NCBI RefSeq assembly: GCF_029542625.1
Contig: NZ_CP120733.1
Span: forward strand, 1,240,001-1,304,000
Length of the DNA stretch: 64,000 bases
Direction: 5' to 3'
From: Tepidibacter hydrothermalis
GTDB taxonomy: Bacteria > Bacillota > Clostridia > Peptostreptococcales > Peptostreptococcaceae
A program made the position numbers and the translations under genes. The notes below the pieces were generated by a model that was not told where the DNA came from, made no database searches, and was given only the letters and a program-made list of their open reading frames with translations. Position 1 is the stretch's first letter; the number at the start of each line of letters is the position of its first letter. Shown one piece after another: positions 52,757 to 62,270 of this stretch.

Positions 52757-52851
52757 TAGTTCTTTAATCAATTATTTTAAATTTAAATAATATATGTTTA
52801 TATGAAGTTATAAAAAAATAAAAATTGTAAAAAATATATTTATAGTAAATA

Positions 52852-52914
52852 TTTATCCGAAACTTAAAAATTCAGTTAGAGTAAAAACTCCATCTGATTA
52901 AGTTTCGATTTATT
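52852..52914 (+). repeat. Repeat family A, copy 4 (short form)
   Basis: TTATCCGAAACTTAAAAATTCAG ... CCATCTGATTAAGTTTCG, directly before the gpr ribosome site. The rest of the 52574-52935 gap is AT-rich with no gene seen. Confidence 0.65.
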
Positions 52915-52935
52915 AAAGATTATGGAGGTGTACTT

Positions 52936-53883
52936 TTGAAGAATATAAGAACAGATTTGGCTATTGAAGCAAGAGAAATGTATAGTGAAGATAGAGATGT
53001 TGAAATACCTGGTGTTAAAGTTGATCAAGAAGAAAATGAAGATTATACAGTCACTAGAATTGAGATTATGGATGAAAAAGGAAAGGAAATAATGAAAAAA
53101 GAAAAAGGTACTTATATTACTATAGAATCTAAGTATTTGACATTTGACGATGAAGAATCTAGAAATACAATTGTTGGATGTGTAAGTGAGGAATTAAATA
53201 AGTTATTTGGAGAGGAAAATAATAAAAAAACATTGATAATAGGTCTTGGAAATTGGAATATAACATCTGATGCACTTGGTCCAAAAACTGTATCAAAGAC
53301 CTTGGTTACTAGACATCTATTCAAAGCGTATAACAAAGAAGAAGATAAAGACTTAAGTGAAGTAGCAGCTCTTAGTCCTGGAGTTATGGGTATAACAGGT
53401 ATAGAAACTAGTGAGACGGTTAAAGCACTGGTGGATATGATAAAACCTGATAGAGTAGTAGCCATAGATGCCTTAGCTTCTAGAAAGTTAGAAAGAGTTA
53501 ATAAAACTATACAAATATCTACTGCTGGAATATCTCCAGGAGCTGGAATTGGAAATATAAGAAAATCTTTAAATGAAGAGTATCTAAATGTTCCTGTAAT
53601 CGCAATTGGAGTTCCTACAGTTGTTGATGCTGCAACTTTAACGTCTGATGTTATAGATATGACTATAGATAGTCTTATAGAAGAAAGTTCAAATGGAAAA
53701 CAATTTTATAACATGTTAAAAGAATTAAAAGAAGAAGAAAAATACAGATTAATTAAAGAATTATTGGAGCCATTTGATCAAAATGTAGTAGTTACACCTA
53801 AGGATATAGATGAAATAATAGATAATTTATCTATAATACTTAGCATGTCTTTAAATAAATCACTACATCCAGGAATAAATTAA
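52936..53883 (+). CDS. gpr: Germination protease GPR
   Basis: 315 residues, TTG start at 52936 behind TGGAGGTG. The A25 peptidase signatures are present: the N-terminal prosegment (EAREMYSEDRDVEIPGV), IIGLGNWNITSDALGP, VVAIDALASRKLERVN and the catalytic-region STAGISPGAGIGNIRKS. GPR starts degradation of small acid-soluble spore proteins upon germination. spoIIP follows, as in other Firmicutes. Confidence 0.96.
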   Translation: MKNIRTDLAIEAREMYSEDRDVEIPGVKVDQEENEDYTVTRIEIMDEKGKEIMKKEKGTYITIESKYLTFDDEESRNTIVGCVSEELNKLFGEENNKKTLIIGLGNWNITSDALGPKTVSKTLVTRHLFKAYNKEEDKDLSEVAALSPGVMGITGIETSETVKALVDMIKPDRVVAIDALASRKLERVNKTIQISTAGISPGAGIGNIRKSLNEEYLNVPVIAIGVPTVVDAATLTSDVIDMTIDSLIEESSNGKQFYNMLKELKEEEKYRLIKELLEPFDQNVVVTPKDIDEIIDNLSIILSMSLNKSLHPGIN

Positions 53884-53960
53884 TATACTTTCTCATATAT
53901 ATGTATAAATGAATTTAATATTTTTTACTAAAGTGGACAAGAATTAGGGGAGGTATACAA

Positions 53961-54950
53961 ATGAAAAGAAAATCAATAATATTAAGTATTATTTTGAGTA
54001 TATCTTTTGTGGCTATTTTTTCTATTACAAGCAAAGCTATTAGTTCAAATGAAGAAGACTTTTTGAAATATCTAATAACTAAGACATATCCTGAACTAAA
54101 AGAAGAAAAAAAGAGCAAGGGGATTATCAAGATTGGCGCTAATATGTTAAAAAAAGAGGATAAGGAAATTGAAAATCATAAAAGCGAAGAATTCATAAAA
54201 ATAACTGTTAATGATAAAAAAGGTACAAAGAGCAATAACCAAATAGCAACCAATAATAAAGCTGTAAAAAAAGAAAAACAGACGAAACCTCAGGTACCCC
54301 AAAAAGTAGAACTTGTTAATGGGAAACCTCAAATCTTGATATATCATACTCATGGTACTGAAAGTTATGAACCAGAAAGAACAGGTAATTACCATTCTTT
54401 AAATAGAAAATACTCAGTACTAGCTGTAGGTGAAGAGTTAAAAAAGAATTTAGAGAAAAAAGGATACAGTGTTTTACATAATCAAGAGTATCATGATTAT
54501 CCATCTTTTAATGGGTCGTATAGTAGATCGTTAAAAACGGCTAGAGGTGTATTAAGTAAATACGATAGTATAAAATTTATATTTGATATACATCGAGATG
54601 GAATAGATATAAAAAATGAAGAAATGAGAAGTAAAGTGAGGAAGCAGGAGACTACTACTATAAATGGAGAAAAAGTAGCGAGATTTTCTATAGTTGTGGG
54701 ACCTGAAAGTCCTAACCGAAAAGAAGTAGAGAAATTTGCTAACTATATAATGAGTATAAGTAATAAAAAATATCCAGGGCTTGCAAAAAAAGTTATAGTA
54801 AAGCCATATGGAAGGTTTAATCAATTTTTATCAAATAATTACGCTTTAATAGAGATAGGAGGAAATGCAAATACTATACAGGAATCTTTGAATACTGCTA
54901 AATATTTATCAGAGATACTAGATGAAGCTTTAAAAAATATGAAAAGGTGA
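53961..54950 (+). CDS. spoIIP: Stage II sporulation protein P (engulfment amidase/endopeptidase)
   Basis: 329 residues. N-terminal membrane anchor (residues 7-26), Lys-rich linker (to about 120), and the SpoIIP amidase domain: ILIYHTHGTESYEP (zinc His and Glu), FIFDIHRDGID and ALIEIGGNANTIQESL. SpoIIP removes stem peptides from peptidoglycan during forespore engulfment. GGGGAGG ribosome site. Confidence 0.94.
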   Translation: MKRKSIILSIILSISFVAIFSITSKAISSNEEDFLKYLITKTYPELKEEKKSKGIIKIGANMLKKEDKEIENHKSEEFIKITVNDKKGTKSNNQIATNNKAVKKEKQTKPQVPQKVELVNGKPQILIYHTHGTESYEPERTGNYHSLNRKYSVLAVGEELKKNLEKKGYSVLHNQEYHDYPSFNGSYSRSLKTARGVLSKYDSIKFIFDIHRDGIDIKNEEMRSKVRKQETTTINGEKVARFSIVVGPESPNRKEVEKFANYIMSISNKKYPGLAKKVIVKPYGRFNQFLSNNYALIEIGGNANTIQESLNTAKYLSEILDEALKNMKR

Positions 54951-54955
54951 TCTTT

Positions 54956-55165
54956 ATGGGAAGACTAGAAAGAACTATAGAAAATAAGAAAAACAAAAAG
55001 AACAAAAGAACTAGAAGAATATTTACTTGGGTTACCTTTATAATATTTTTATATTGTATAAATATAGTTGACTATAGAACTAGAACTTTTATGGGGATTT
55101 ACGATGAACCTATTTATATGAAAGTATATACATTTGTTGAAGGCTTATCTTATAAAATAAGATAA
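54956..55165 (+). CDS. Small single-pass membrane protein after spoIIP
   Basis: 69 residues from ATG 54956 behind AAAAGGTGA, 5 nt after spoIIP. Basic start (ENKKNKKNKRTRRIFTWV), one span (residues about 25-40) and a short outer tail (RTRTFMGIYDEPIYMKVY). Probably co-expressed with spoIIP in sporulation; function unknown. Confidence 0.75.
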   Translation: MGRLERTIENKKNKKNKRTRRIFTWVTFIIFLYCINIVDYRTRTFMGIYDEPIYMKVYTFVEGLSYKIR

Positions 55166-55198
55166 GTCTTGTTTAGTTTATACAAAAGGAGACTTACG

Positions 55199-55252
55199 TA
55201 GTTAAAATTCAGTTAAAGTAAAAACTTTATCTGAATTAAGTTTCACTTTATA
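55199..55252 (+). repeat. Repeat family A, copy 5 (3' part)
   Basis: AATTCAGTTAAAG pairs with CTTTATCTGAATT, followed by AAGTTTCACTTTATAT. The AAAG/CTTT pairs replace the ATAG/CTAT and ATGG/CCAT of other copies. The 55166-55506 gap is otherwise AT-rich with no gene seen. Confidence 0.7.
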
Positions 55253-55442
55253 TTAAAAAAATAGGTATTATATATTAGTATTTATAATTAAAAAATAGAT
55301 ATTTAAAATAGATAAATAGTAAATGAATAAAAATTTATTGAAATATAGATAATTACATTATAAAATAAAGATTATATTGCTTATTAAAATAAGTATATAT
55401 ACATATTTTAATCTATAATGGAATTATATAATTTTTAATATG

Positions 55443-55479
55443 TGCATAAGTCATGCTTTAGCATGAAGCGAATTTTTTA
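55443..55479 (-). repeat. Repeat family B, terminal fragment
   Basis: The hairpin CATGC-TTTA-GCATG followed by AAGCGAATTTTTT is the variant outer end of family B, just before lepA. Confidence 0.55.
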
Positions 55480-55506
55480 ATATAGATGAGGAGGAAACAT
55501 AAAGTA

Positions 55507-57306
55507 ATGAGTAAACAAAGTAGAACTCGTAATTTCAGTATAATAGCTCATATAGATCATGGAAAATCTACTCTAGCAGATAGACTGATTCAAAAGACAG
55601 GACTTGTTAGCGAAAGAGATATGAAGGATCAGCTCCTGGATAATATGGACTTAGAGAGAGAAAGAGGAATAACTATAAAGCTTCAAAATATAAGATTATT
55701 GTACAAGGCTAAAGACGGAAATGAATATTATCTGAATTTAATAGATACTCCAGGACATGTCGATTTTAACTATGAAGTATCAAGAAGTCTTGCAGCTTGT
55801 GAGGGAGGACTTTTAGTAGTTGATGCAGCGCAAGGTGTTGAAGCGCAAACTCTTGCTAATGTATATTTAGCAATAGATCAAGATCTTGAAATAGTACCCG
55901 TTATAAACAAGATAGATCTTCCAAGTGCTAGACCAGATGAAATAAAGGAAGAGATTGAGGATATAATCGGAATTGATGCATCAGAGGCACCTTTAGTATC
56001 TGCAAAAGAAGGACTTAATATAGAAGATGTACTTGAGGCTATAGTTAAAAACATACCTGCTCCAACAGGTGATAAAGATGCTCCTTTAAAAGCATTAATA
56101 TTTGATTCATATTATGATAGCTACAAAGGAGTTGTGGCATATATAAGAGTGTTTGAAGGAACTCTTAAAAAAGGTATGAAAATAAGAATGATGAACACTA
56201 AAAAAACTTTTGAAGTTACAGAAGTTGGAGTAATGGCACCTGGACAAGTACCTGTAGATGAATTATGCGCAGGGGATGTAGGTTATGTTGCTGCTAGTAT
56301 AAAAGAGATAAGAAGCTGTCAAGTTGGAGATACTATAACAGATGATGAAAATCCAACAGATGAGCATATGCCTGGTTACAAGAAGGCAACACCTATGGTT
56401 TATTGTGGTATTTATCCAGCAGAAGGTGAAAAGTATGAAGATATAAGAGATGCACTTGAAAAATTACAAGTAAATGATGCTGCTCTTGAATTCGAAGCAG
56501 AAACATCAGCGGCTTTAGGATTTGGATTTAGATGTGGATTCTTAGGACTTCTTCATATGGAAATAATGCAAGAAAGACTAGATAGAGAGTTTAATCTTAA
56601 CATAATAACTACTGCTCCATCTGTTATATATAGAGTTACTAAACATGATGGAGAAGTATTAATGATACAAAATCCAACGAATCTTCCTCCTGTTACTGAA
56701 ATAGAAATGATGGAAGAGCCTATTGTTACATCTAATATAATAGTTCCTAATGATTACGTAGGAGTTGTTATGGAACTTGCACAAGAAAGACGTGGAGAAA
56801 TGAAAAATATGGAGTATATAGATACAAGAAGAGTTATGCTTCATTATGAACTGCCACTGAACGAGGTTATATATGATTTCTTTGATGCTCTAAAATCTAG
56901 AACAAGAGGATATGGATCTTTAGATTATGAGTTTAAAGAATATAGAAAATCTAATCTAGTTAAATTAGATATACTTATAAATAAAGAACAAGTAGATGCC
57001 CTATCTTTTATAGTGCATGAAAGTACAGCATATAATAGAGGTAAGGTTATGTGTGAGAAATTAAAGGATGAAATACCAAGACATCAATTTGTAATTCCAA
57101 TACAAGCTTCTGTAGGAAATAAGGTTATTTCAAGAGAAACTGTAAGAGCGCTTAGAAAAGACGTTTTAGCTAAGTGTTACGGTGGAGATATTTCTCGTAA
57201 GAAGAAATTACTTCAAAAGCAAAAAGAAGGTAAGAAGAGAATGAGACAAATAGGATCTGTAGAAGTTCCTCAAAAAGCATTTATGTCAGTACTAAAAATA
57301 GATTAA
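55507..57306 (+). CDS. lepA: Elongation factor 4 (LepA)
   Basis: 599 residues. The ATG at 55507 ([20 protein letters not shown]) fits the family start; GAGGAGG (55488-55494) lies 12 nt upstream, slightly far. G domain ([24 protein letters not shown]), EF-G-like domains and the C-terminal LepA domain ([20 protein letters not shown]). It remodels stalled or misaligned ribosomes. lepA-hemW-hrcA order is conserved in Firmicutes. Confidence 0.97.
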   Translation: MSKQSRTRNFSIIAHIDHGKSTLADRLIQKTGLVSERDMKDQLLDNMDLERERGITIKLQNIRLLYKAKDGNEYYLNLIDTPGHVDFNYEVSRSLAACEGGLLVVDAAQGVEAQTLANVYLAIDQDLEIVPVINKIDLPSARPDEIKEEIEDIIGIDASEAPLVSAKEGLNIEDVLEAIVKNIPAPTGDKDAPLKALIFDSYYDSYKGVVAYIRVFEGTLKKGMKIRMMNTKKTFEVTEVGVMAPGQVPVDELCAGDVGYVAASIKEIRSCQVGDTITDDENPTDEHMPGYKKATPMVYCGIYPAEGEKYEDIRDALEKLQVNDAALEFEAETSAALGFGFRCGFLGLLHMEIMQERLDREFNLNIITTAPSVIYRVTKHDGEVLMIQNPTNLPPVTEIEMMEEPIVTSNIIVPNDYVGVVMELAQERRGEMKNMEYIDTRRVMLHYELPLNEVIYDFFDALKSRTRGYGSLDYEFKEYRKSNLVKLDILINKEQVDALSFIVHESTAYNRGKVMCEKLKDEIPRHQFVIPIQASVGNKVISRETVRALRKDVLAKCYGGDISRKKKLLQKQKEGKKRMRQIGSVEVPQKAFMSVLKID

Positions 57307-57311
57307 CAATA

Positions 57312-57350
57312 AAAGTCCTAAAATACTATAAGCCAGTATTTTAGGACTTT
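57312..57350 (+). terminator. Hairpin after lepA, probable terminator
   Basis: AAAGTCCTAAAATACT (57312-57327) pairs perfectly with AGTATTTTAGGACTTT (57335-57350); the T-run is weak. Confidence 0.7.
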
Positions 57351-57409
57351 AATATTCTATACGAAATTATATGATTTTGAATGTATGGATAACATTGGTT
57401 AAAGAACTA

Positions 57410-57488
57410 TACTTGCAACTATTTTTAAGCAACGGAGCCCGTAGGGATCGTTGGCGACATGAGTCACCGCGGAGCGAGTAGACGAATT
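57410..57488 (-). repeat. Repeat family B, copy 5
   Basis: On the reverse strand: AATTCGTCTACTCGCTCCGCGGTGACTCATGTCGCC, then CAACGATCCCTACGGGCTCCGTTG and CTTAAAAATAGTTGC. It ends in a T-run 8 nt before the hemW ribosome site, so it is likely within the hemW leader RNA. Confidence 0.78.
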
Positions 57489-57509
57489 TTTTTATTAGGA
57501 GGAATTATA

Positions 57510-58646
57510 TTGGAAAAAGGACTTTATGTACATGTACCCTTTTGTATAAAAAAGTGTAATTATTGTGATTTTAATTCTTTTAAATTAAATGAAGAAGATA
57601 AGAAAGAATATATTGAAGGAATAATAACTGAAATGAATCTTTACTCTAAAAAATTTGATAAAGATTGTTTTTCAACTGTATTCATAGGAGGGGGAACTCC
57701 GAGTATTTTAGAAAGTGAAGAGCTTAAGTTGTTAATAGATAATATACACAGTAACTTTAATATATCAGATGGTGCTGAAATAAGTATTGAAGCAAATCCT
57801 GGAACTTTAACTAAAGAAAAATTAGAGATTTTGTATTTAGCAGGTGTAAATAGACTTAGTATGGGTCTTCAATCTAGTAATAAAAAACATTTAGAGTCTC
57901 TTGGTAGAATACATTCATATGAAGAATTTAAAAAGAATTTTGAAATAGCAAGAGAAATTGGATTTGAGAATATAAATGTAGACTTGATGTTTTCTCTTCC
58001 TAATCAAACTTTTGATGAGTGGAAACAAACACTTGAAGATGTTGTTAAGCTAAATCCAACTCATATATCTGCATATTCTCTTATAATAGAGGATGGGACG
58101 GTATTTGGAAGATTATATGATGAAGGAAAATTAGAAATAATAGATGAAGAATTATATTTAAAAATGTATTATTATACAAGAGATTATTTAAAAGAAAATG
58201 GATATAATCAATATGAAATTTCAAATTATGCAAAAGATAAGAAGGAATGTAAGCATAATGTATTATATTGGAAATGTGGTCACTACTTAGGCCTTGGACC
58301 TGGATCACACTCTTATTTAAATGAAGAAAGATTTTCAAATTATAAGGATATAAAAACATATTGTGAAAAACTAAAAGAGTATGAATTGCCTGTAGAAAAT
58401 ATAGAGAAGCTTGATAAAAAAGATATGATGGAAGAAAAAATAATTATGGGGCTTAGAATGAATGAAGGCATAGATTTAGAAAAAATTAATGAAAAATTTG
58501 AAGTGGATTTTATGAAAATATATAAAAGTGAAGTAGAATCTTTAAAAAATAAAGGTCTTATAAAACTTGAAAACTCTAAAATGTGCTTGACGCATAAAGG
58601 AATAGATATAAGCAATAAAGTGTTTATAGAATTTTTGAAAAAGTAA
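57510..58646 (+). CDS. hemW: Radical SAM haem chaperone HemW
   Basis: 378 residues with a TTG start at 57510, 7 nt after AGGAGG; a longer frame runs into the repeat and is rejected. It begins MEKGLYVHVPFCIKKCNYCDF, with the CxxxCxxC radical SAM motif, then GGGTPS and a C-terminal HemW domain (QYEISNYAKDKKECKHNVLYW). HemW binds haem and inserts it into proteins; it was long misnamed coproporphyrinogen III oxidase. hrcA follows 92 nt later. Confidence 0.94.
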   Translation: MEKGLYVHVPFCIKKCNYCDFNSFKLNEEDKKEYIEGIITEMNLYSKKFDKDCFSTVFIGGGTPSILESEELKLLIDNIHSNFNISDGAEISIEANPGTLTKEKLEILYLAGVNRLSMGLQSSNKKHLESLGRIHSYEEFKKNFEIAREIGFENINVDLMFSLPNQTFDEWKQTLEDVVKLNPTHISAYSLIIEDGTVFGRLYDEGKLEIIDEELYLKMYYYTRDYLKENGYNQYEISNYAKDKKECKHNVLYWKCGHYLGLGPGSHSYLNEERFSNYKDIKTYCEKLKEYELPVENIEKLDKKDMMEEKIIMGLRMNEGIDLEKINEKFEVDFMKIYKSEVESLKNKGLIKLENSKMCLTHKGIDISNKVFIEFLKK

Positions 58647-58648
58647 TC

Positions 58649-58719
58649 TTGACAAAATTGAATAATAGTGGTATTTTAAATGCATAAGGTTTTTAGCACT
58701 CGGATGTGGTGAGTGCTAA
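58649..58719 (+). promoter_or_regulatory. Heat-shock promoter with CIRCE operator
   Basis: TTGACA (58649-58654) and TATTTT (58672-58677), spacing 17. The operator TTAGCACTC-N9-GAGTGCTAA at 58693-58719 is a perfect CIRCE element, the binding site of HrcA. It controls hrcA-grpE-dnaK-dnaJ. Confidence 0.96.
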
Positions 58720-58738
58720 CAGCAAAGAGGTGATTCTT

Positions 58739-59773
58739 GTGAGTTTAACTGAAAGAAAAAGAAAAATACTGGAGGCAATAATAAAGGATTATATTGAGAA
58801 TGCTGAAGCTGTAGGATCTAGAACCATATCAAAAAAGTATGAATTAGGAGTGAGTGCAGCTACAATACGAAATGAGATGTCTGACTTAGAAGAAATGGGC
58901 TATTTAATTCAGCCACATACCTCTTCTGGTAGAGTGCCATCTGAAAAAGGATATAAACTATATGTAAATAGCTTGATGAGTGAAGATGATTTAACAGACC
59001 CAGAAAGACAAATTATAAAGCAATCTATAATAAAAAATATGGGTGAAGTTAAATATTTATTAGAAGATACTCTAAAGCTTCTTTCGAAATTTACTAATTG
59101 TACATCGCTGGCATTAACACCGAAGGCTAGTGAAATTAAAATAAAGCATTTACAAATAGTATATGTTAATGAAAATAGCATTTTACTCATTATAATAACT
59201 GATAAAGGTGTTGTTAAAAATACCTTAATAAAACATAAGATGCAAATGAATGAAGAAAAAATTAATATAATCTCTAAAATGTTAAGTGAGCATTTTACTG
59301 GTAAGACAATGAGAGATTTGGATGAAGAGTTTATAAAATATGTAAATTCTCAAATGTTAAATTATAATAACCTTTTGGATAATATATTAGATGGAATATA
59401 TTATAATTTATCCCAAACCGATGATTTAGAGGTTTTATTAAATGGCGTAACCAATATATTCAATTTTCCAGAATTTAATGATATAGTAAAGGCCAAAGCT
59501 TTTCTAAATGTATTAGAGGAAAAGCAGATGGTTGCAAATATATTGAACACGAAAGGTATAACTAAAGAACATCTCAATATAGTTATAGGTAGTGATAATT
59601 ATCACAATATAATAAAGGATTGCAGTGTTATAACAGCTACTTGTGATATAGATGGAATAGTTATAGGGAAAATAGGTATTATTGGACCTACTAGAATGGA
59701 TTATTCTAAGATGTGTTCTATAGTCAATTGTGTAGGAGAAGTACTGAAAAAATCTATTGAGAAAAAGCTGTAA
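58739..59773 (+). CDS. hrcA: Heat-inducible transcription repressor HrcA
   Basis: 344 residues with a GTG start at 58739 behind AGAGGTGA (MSLTERKRKILEAIIKDYIE). Winged helix (GSRTISKKYELGVSAATIRNEMSDLEEMGYL), then the HrcA GAF-like and dimerisation domains. It binds CIRCE and represses its own operon until chaperone demand rises. Confidence 0.96.
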   Translation: MSLTERKRKILEAIIKDYIENAEAVGSRTISKKYELGVSAATIRNEMSDLEEMGYLIQPHTSSGRVPSEKGYKLYVNSLMSEDDLTDPERQIIKQSIIKNMGEVKYLLEDTLKLLSKFTNCTSLALTPKASEIKIKHLQIVYVNENSILLIIITDKGVVKNTLIKHKMQMNEEKINIISKMLSEHFTGKTMRDLDEEFIKYVNSQMLNYNNLLDNILDGIYYNLSQTDDLEVLLNGVTNIFNFPEFNDIVKAKAFLNVLEEKQMVANILNTKGITKEHLNIVIGSDNYHNIIKDCSVITATCDIDGIVIGKIGIIGPTRMDYSKMCSIVNCVGEVLKKSIEKKL

Positions 59774-59798
59774 TATAGTTTGTTAAGGGGTGAAAGCT

Positions 59799-60332
59799 TT
59801 GAAAGAAAAAGAAATACTTGAAAATGAAATGGACCAAGAGATTGAACAAGATGATGACCAATCACAAGAGACAGGAGAATCTTGTGAAAATATAGATTCT
59901 AAAGACAAAGAACTAGAAGAAGTTAAAGATTCATTACAAAGACTTCAAGCAGATTTTAACAATTATAGAAGAAGAGTAGAAAAAGAAAAAAGTGATATAA
60001 GCTTATTTGCAAATGAAAAGATAATAACAGAATTACTTCCAGTAATGGATAATATGCAAAGAGCTATTGATTCTTCAACTGAAGATGAAAAAGAAAGTGG
60101 TATTTACAAAGGTGTAGAGCTTGTATTAAAACAATTAGTAGATACTTTTAATAAGTTTGGGGTAGAAGAAATACAAACTGATGAGTGTGATTTTGACCCA
60201 AATTATCATTATGCTGTACTTCAAGATGAAATAGAAGGAGTAGAAGCTAATAAAGTTGTAGATGTATTACAAAGAGGATACAAATTTACAAACAAAGTTA
60301 TAAGACCAGCAATGGTTAAAGTATCAAAATAG
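59799..60332 (+). CDS. grpE: Nucleotide exchange factor GrpE
   Basis: 177 residues; TTG at 59799, 8 nt after AAGGGG (59785-59790). Acidic disordered start (EMDQEIEQDDDQ), long coiled coil (about 40-90; ADFNNYRRRVEKEKSD), and the C-terminal beta domain (DPNYHYAVLQDE, LQRGYKFTNKVIRPAMVKVSK). It releases ADP from DnaK. Confidence 0.95.
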   Translation: MKEKEILENEMDQEIEQDDDQSQETGESCENIDSKDKELEEVKDSLQRLQADFNNYRRRVEKEKSDISLFANEKIITELLPVMDNMQRAIDSSTEDEKESGIYKGVELVLKQLVDTFNKFGVEEIQTDECDFDPNYHYAVLQDEIEGVEANKVVDVLQRGYKFTNKVIRPAMVKVSK

Positions 60333-60369
60333 ATAAATATAATATTGAATTTAAAAGGAGGATATAGAT

Positions 60370-62208
60370 ATGAGCAAAGTAATAGGAATCGATTTAGGAA
60401 CAACTAATTCATGTGTATCAGTACTTGAGGGAGGAGAGCCAACTGTTATAACTAATGCAGAGGGATTAAGAACTACTCCATCTATAGTAGCTTTTGGAAA
60501 AGATGGTGAAATAATAGTAGGAGAGCCTGCAAAAAGACAAGCTGTTACTAATCCTGAAAAAACTATAATGTCTATAAAAAGACATATGGGAACTGATTAT
60601 AAAGTTAATATAGATGGAAAAGATTATAGCCCACAAGAAATTTCAGCTATGGTACTTCAAAAGTTAAAATCTGATGCAGAAGCACACTTAGGAGAGACTG
60701 TTAAAGAAGCTGTTATAACTGTTCCAGCTTATTTTACAGATGCTCAAAGACAAGCAACTAAGGATGCTGGTAGAATAGCAGGACTTGAAGTTAAGAGAAT
60801 TATAAATGAGCCAACTGCTGCAGCTTTAGCATATGGTCTTGATAAAGCTAATGAAGATCAAAAAATATTAGTATTTGACTTAGGTGGAGGAACTTTTGAT
60901 ATATCTATACTTGAAATTGGAGATGGAGCATTCGAAGTTCTAGCTACTAATGGAAACAACCACTTAGGTGGAGATGATTTTGATGAGGTTATAATAAACT
61001 ATATAGCTGAGGACTTTAAAAATCAAGAAGGAGTAGATTTAAGAGCTGATAAGATGAGTCTTCAAAGATTAAAAGAAGCTGCTGAGAAGGCTAAAAAAGA
61101 GCTTTCAAGTGTTATGACTACAAACATAAATTTACCATTCATAACTGCAACAGCTACTGGACCAAAGCACTTAAATATGGATCTTTCAAGAGCTAAATTT
61201 GAAGAACTTTCAGCTAAATTAGTAGAAAATACTATGGAGCCAACAAGAAAAGCATTAGCAGATGCTGGTCTTAATCCATCAGAAATAGATAAGGTATTAT
61301 TAGTTGGAGGATCAACTCGTATACCAGCTGTTCAAGAAGGTATTAAAAAGTTTATAGGTAAGGATTCTCATAAAGGAATAAACCCAGATGAGTGTGTATC
61401 TGTAGGAGCATCAATTCAAGGTGGAGTATTAACTGGAGAAGTTAAAGATTTATTACTTTTAGATGTTACTCCTTTATCTCTTGGAATTGAAACTTTAGGA
61501 GGAGTATTAACTAAGATAATAGAAAGAAATACTACTATACCAACTAAGAAGTCTCAAGTATTCTCTACAGCTGCTGATAATCAAACTGCTGTTGATATTC
61601 ATGTTCTTCAAGGTGAAAGATCTATGGCAACTGACAATACTACACTTGGAAGATTCCAATTAACAGATATTCCACCAGCACCAAGAGGAGTACCTCAAGT
61701 AGAAGTTACTTTTGATATAGATGCAAATGGTATTGTTCATGTTTCAGCTAAGGATATGGGAACAGGTAAAGAGCAAAAAATAACTATTACATCTGATACA
61801 AATCTTTCAGAAGAAGAGATAGAAAGAAAAGTTAAAGAAGCAGAGATGAATGCTCAACAAGATAAAGAAAGAAAAGAAAAGATAGAAGCTGTTAATAATG
61901 CAGAATCTACTATATATCAAACAGAGAAGACTTTAAATGAATTAGGAGATAAAGTTTCTGCAAATGATAAAACAGAAATAGAAGCCGCTATTAAAAACCT
62001 AAAAGAGGTTAAAGAGAAGCAGGATGCAACTTCAGAAGAACTTAAGAAGGCTACTGAAGATGTAATGACTAAATTCCATAAAGTTTCTCAAGAGATGTAT
62101 CAACAAGCAGCTGCAGATCAACAAGCACAAGGAGATGCAGGTCAAGAAGGTCCTAAGGACGATAATGTTGTTGATGCAGATTATGAAGTTGTTGATGACG
62201 AAAAATAA
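60370..62208 (+). CDS. dnaK: Molecular chaperone DnaK (Hsp70)
   Basis: 612 residues. ATPase domain ([45 protein letters not shown]), substrate domain from about residue 360 and the usual C-terminal tail ([16 protein letters not shown]). Ribosome site AAAGGAGG. Third gene of the CIRCE operon. Confidence 0.98.
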   Translation: MSKVIGIDLGTTNSCVSVLEGGEPTVITNAEGLRTTPSIVAFGKDGEIIVGEPAKRQAVTNPEKTIMSIKRHMGTDYKVNIDGKDYSPQEISAMVLQKLKSDAEAHLGETVKEAVITVPAYFTDAQRQATKDAGRIAGLEVKRIINEPTAAALAYGLDKANEDQKILVFDLGGGTFDISILEIGDGAFEVLATNGNNHLGGDDFDEVIINYIAEDFKNQEGVDLRADKMSLQRLKEAAEKAKKELSSVMTTNINLPFITATATGPKHLNMDLSRAKFEELSAKLVENTMEPTRKALADAGLNPSEIDKVLLVGGSTRIPAVQEGIKKFIGKDSHKGINPDECVSVGASIQGGVLTGEVKDLLLLDVTPLSLGIETLGGVLTKIIERNTTIPTKKSQVFSTAADNQTAVDIHVLQGERSMATDNTTLGRFQLTDIPPAPRGVPQVEVTFDIDANGIVHVSAKDMGTGKEQKITITSDTNLSEEEIERKVKEAEMNAQQDKERKEKIEAVNNAESTIYQTEKTLNELGDKVSANDKTEIEAAIKNLKEVKEKQDATSEELKKATEDVMTKFHKVSQEMYQQAAADQQAQGDAGQEGPKDDNVVDADYEVVDDEK

Positions 62209-62212
62209 TACA

Positions 62213-62243
62213 AATAGCTTGTGGCAAATAAAGTCACAAGCTA
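62213..62243 (+). terminator. Hairpin between dnaK and dnaJ
   Basis: AATAGCTTGTG pairs with CACAAGCTATT. No proper T-run follows, so it may be an mRNA processing or stability element that lowers dnaJ relative to dnaK. Confidence 0.6.
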
Positions 62244-62270
62244 TTATTATGATATGGGCGGTGATATAAG

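Noticed and set aside
53112-53465. Reverse-strand frame of 117 codons inside gpr
   Set aside because: gpr is clear on the other strand and this frame has no start signal.
6063-57488. Repeats as CRISPR or tandem arrays
   Set aside because: Copies are far apart, variable in length, in both orientations, and without regular spacers.
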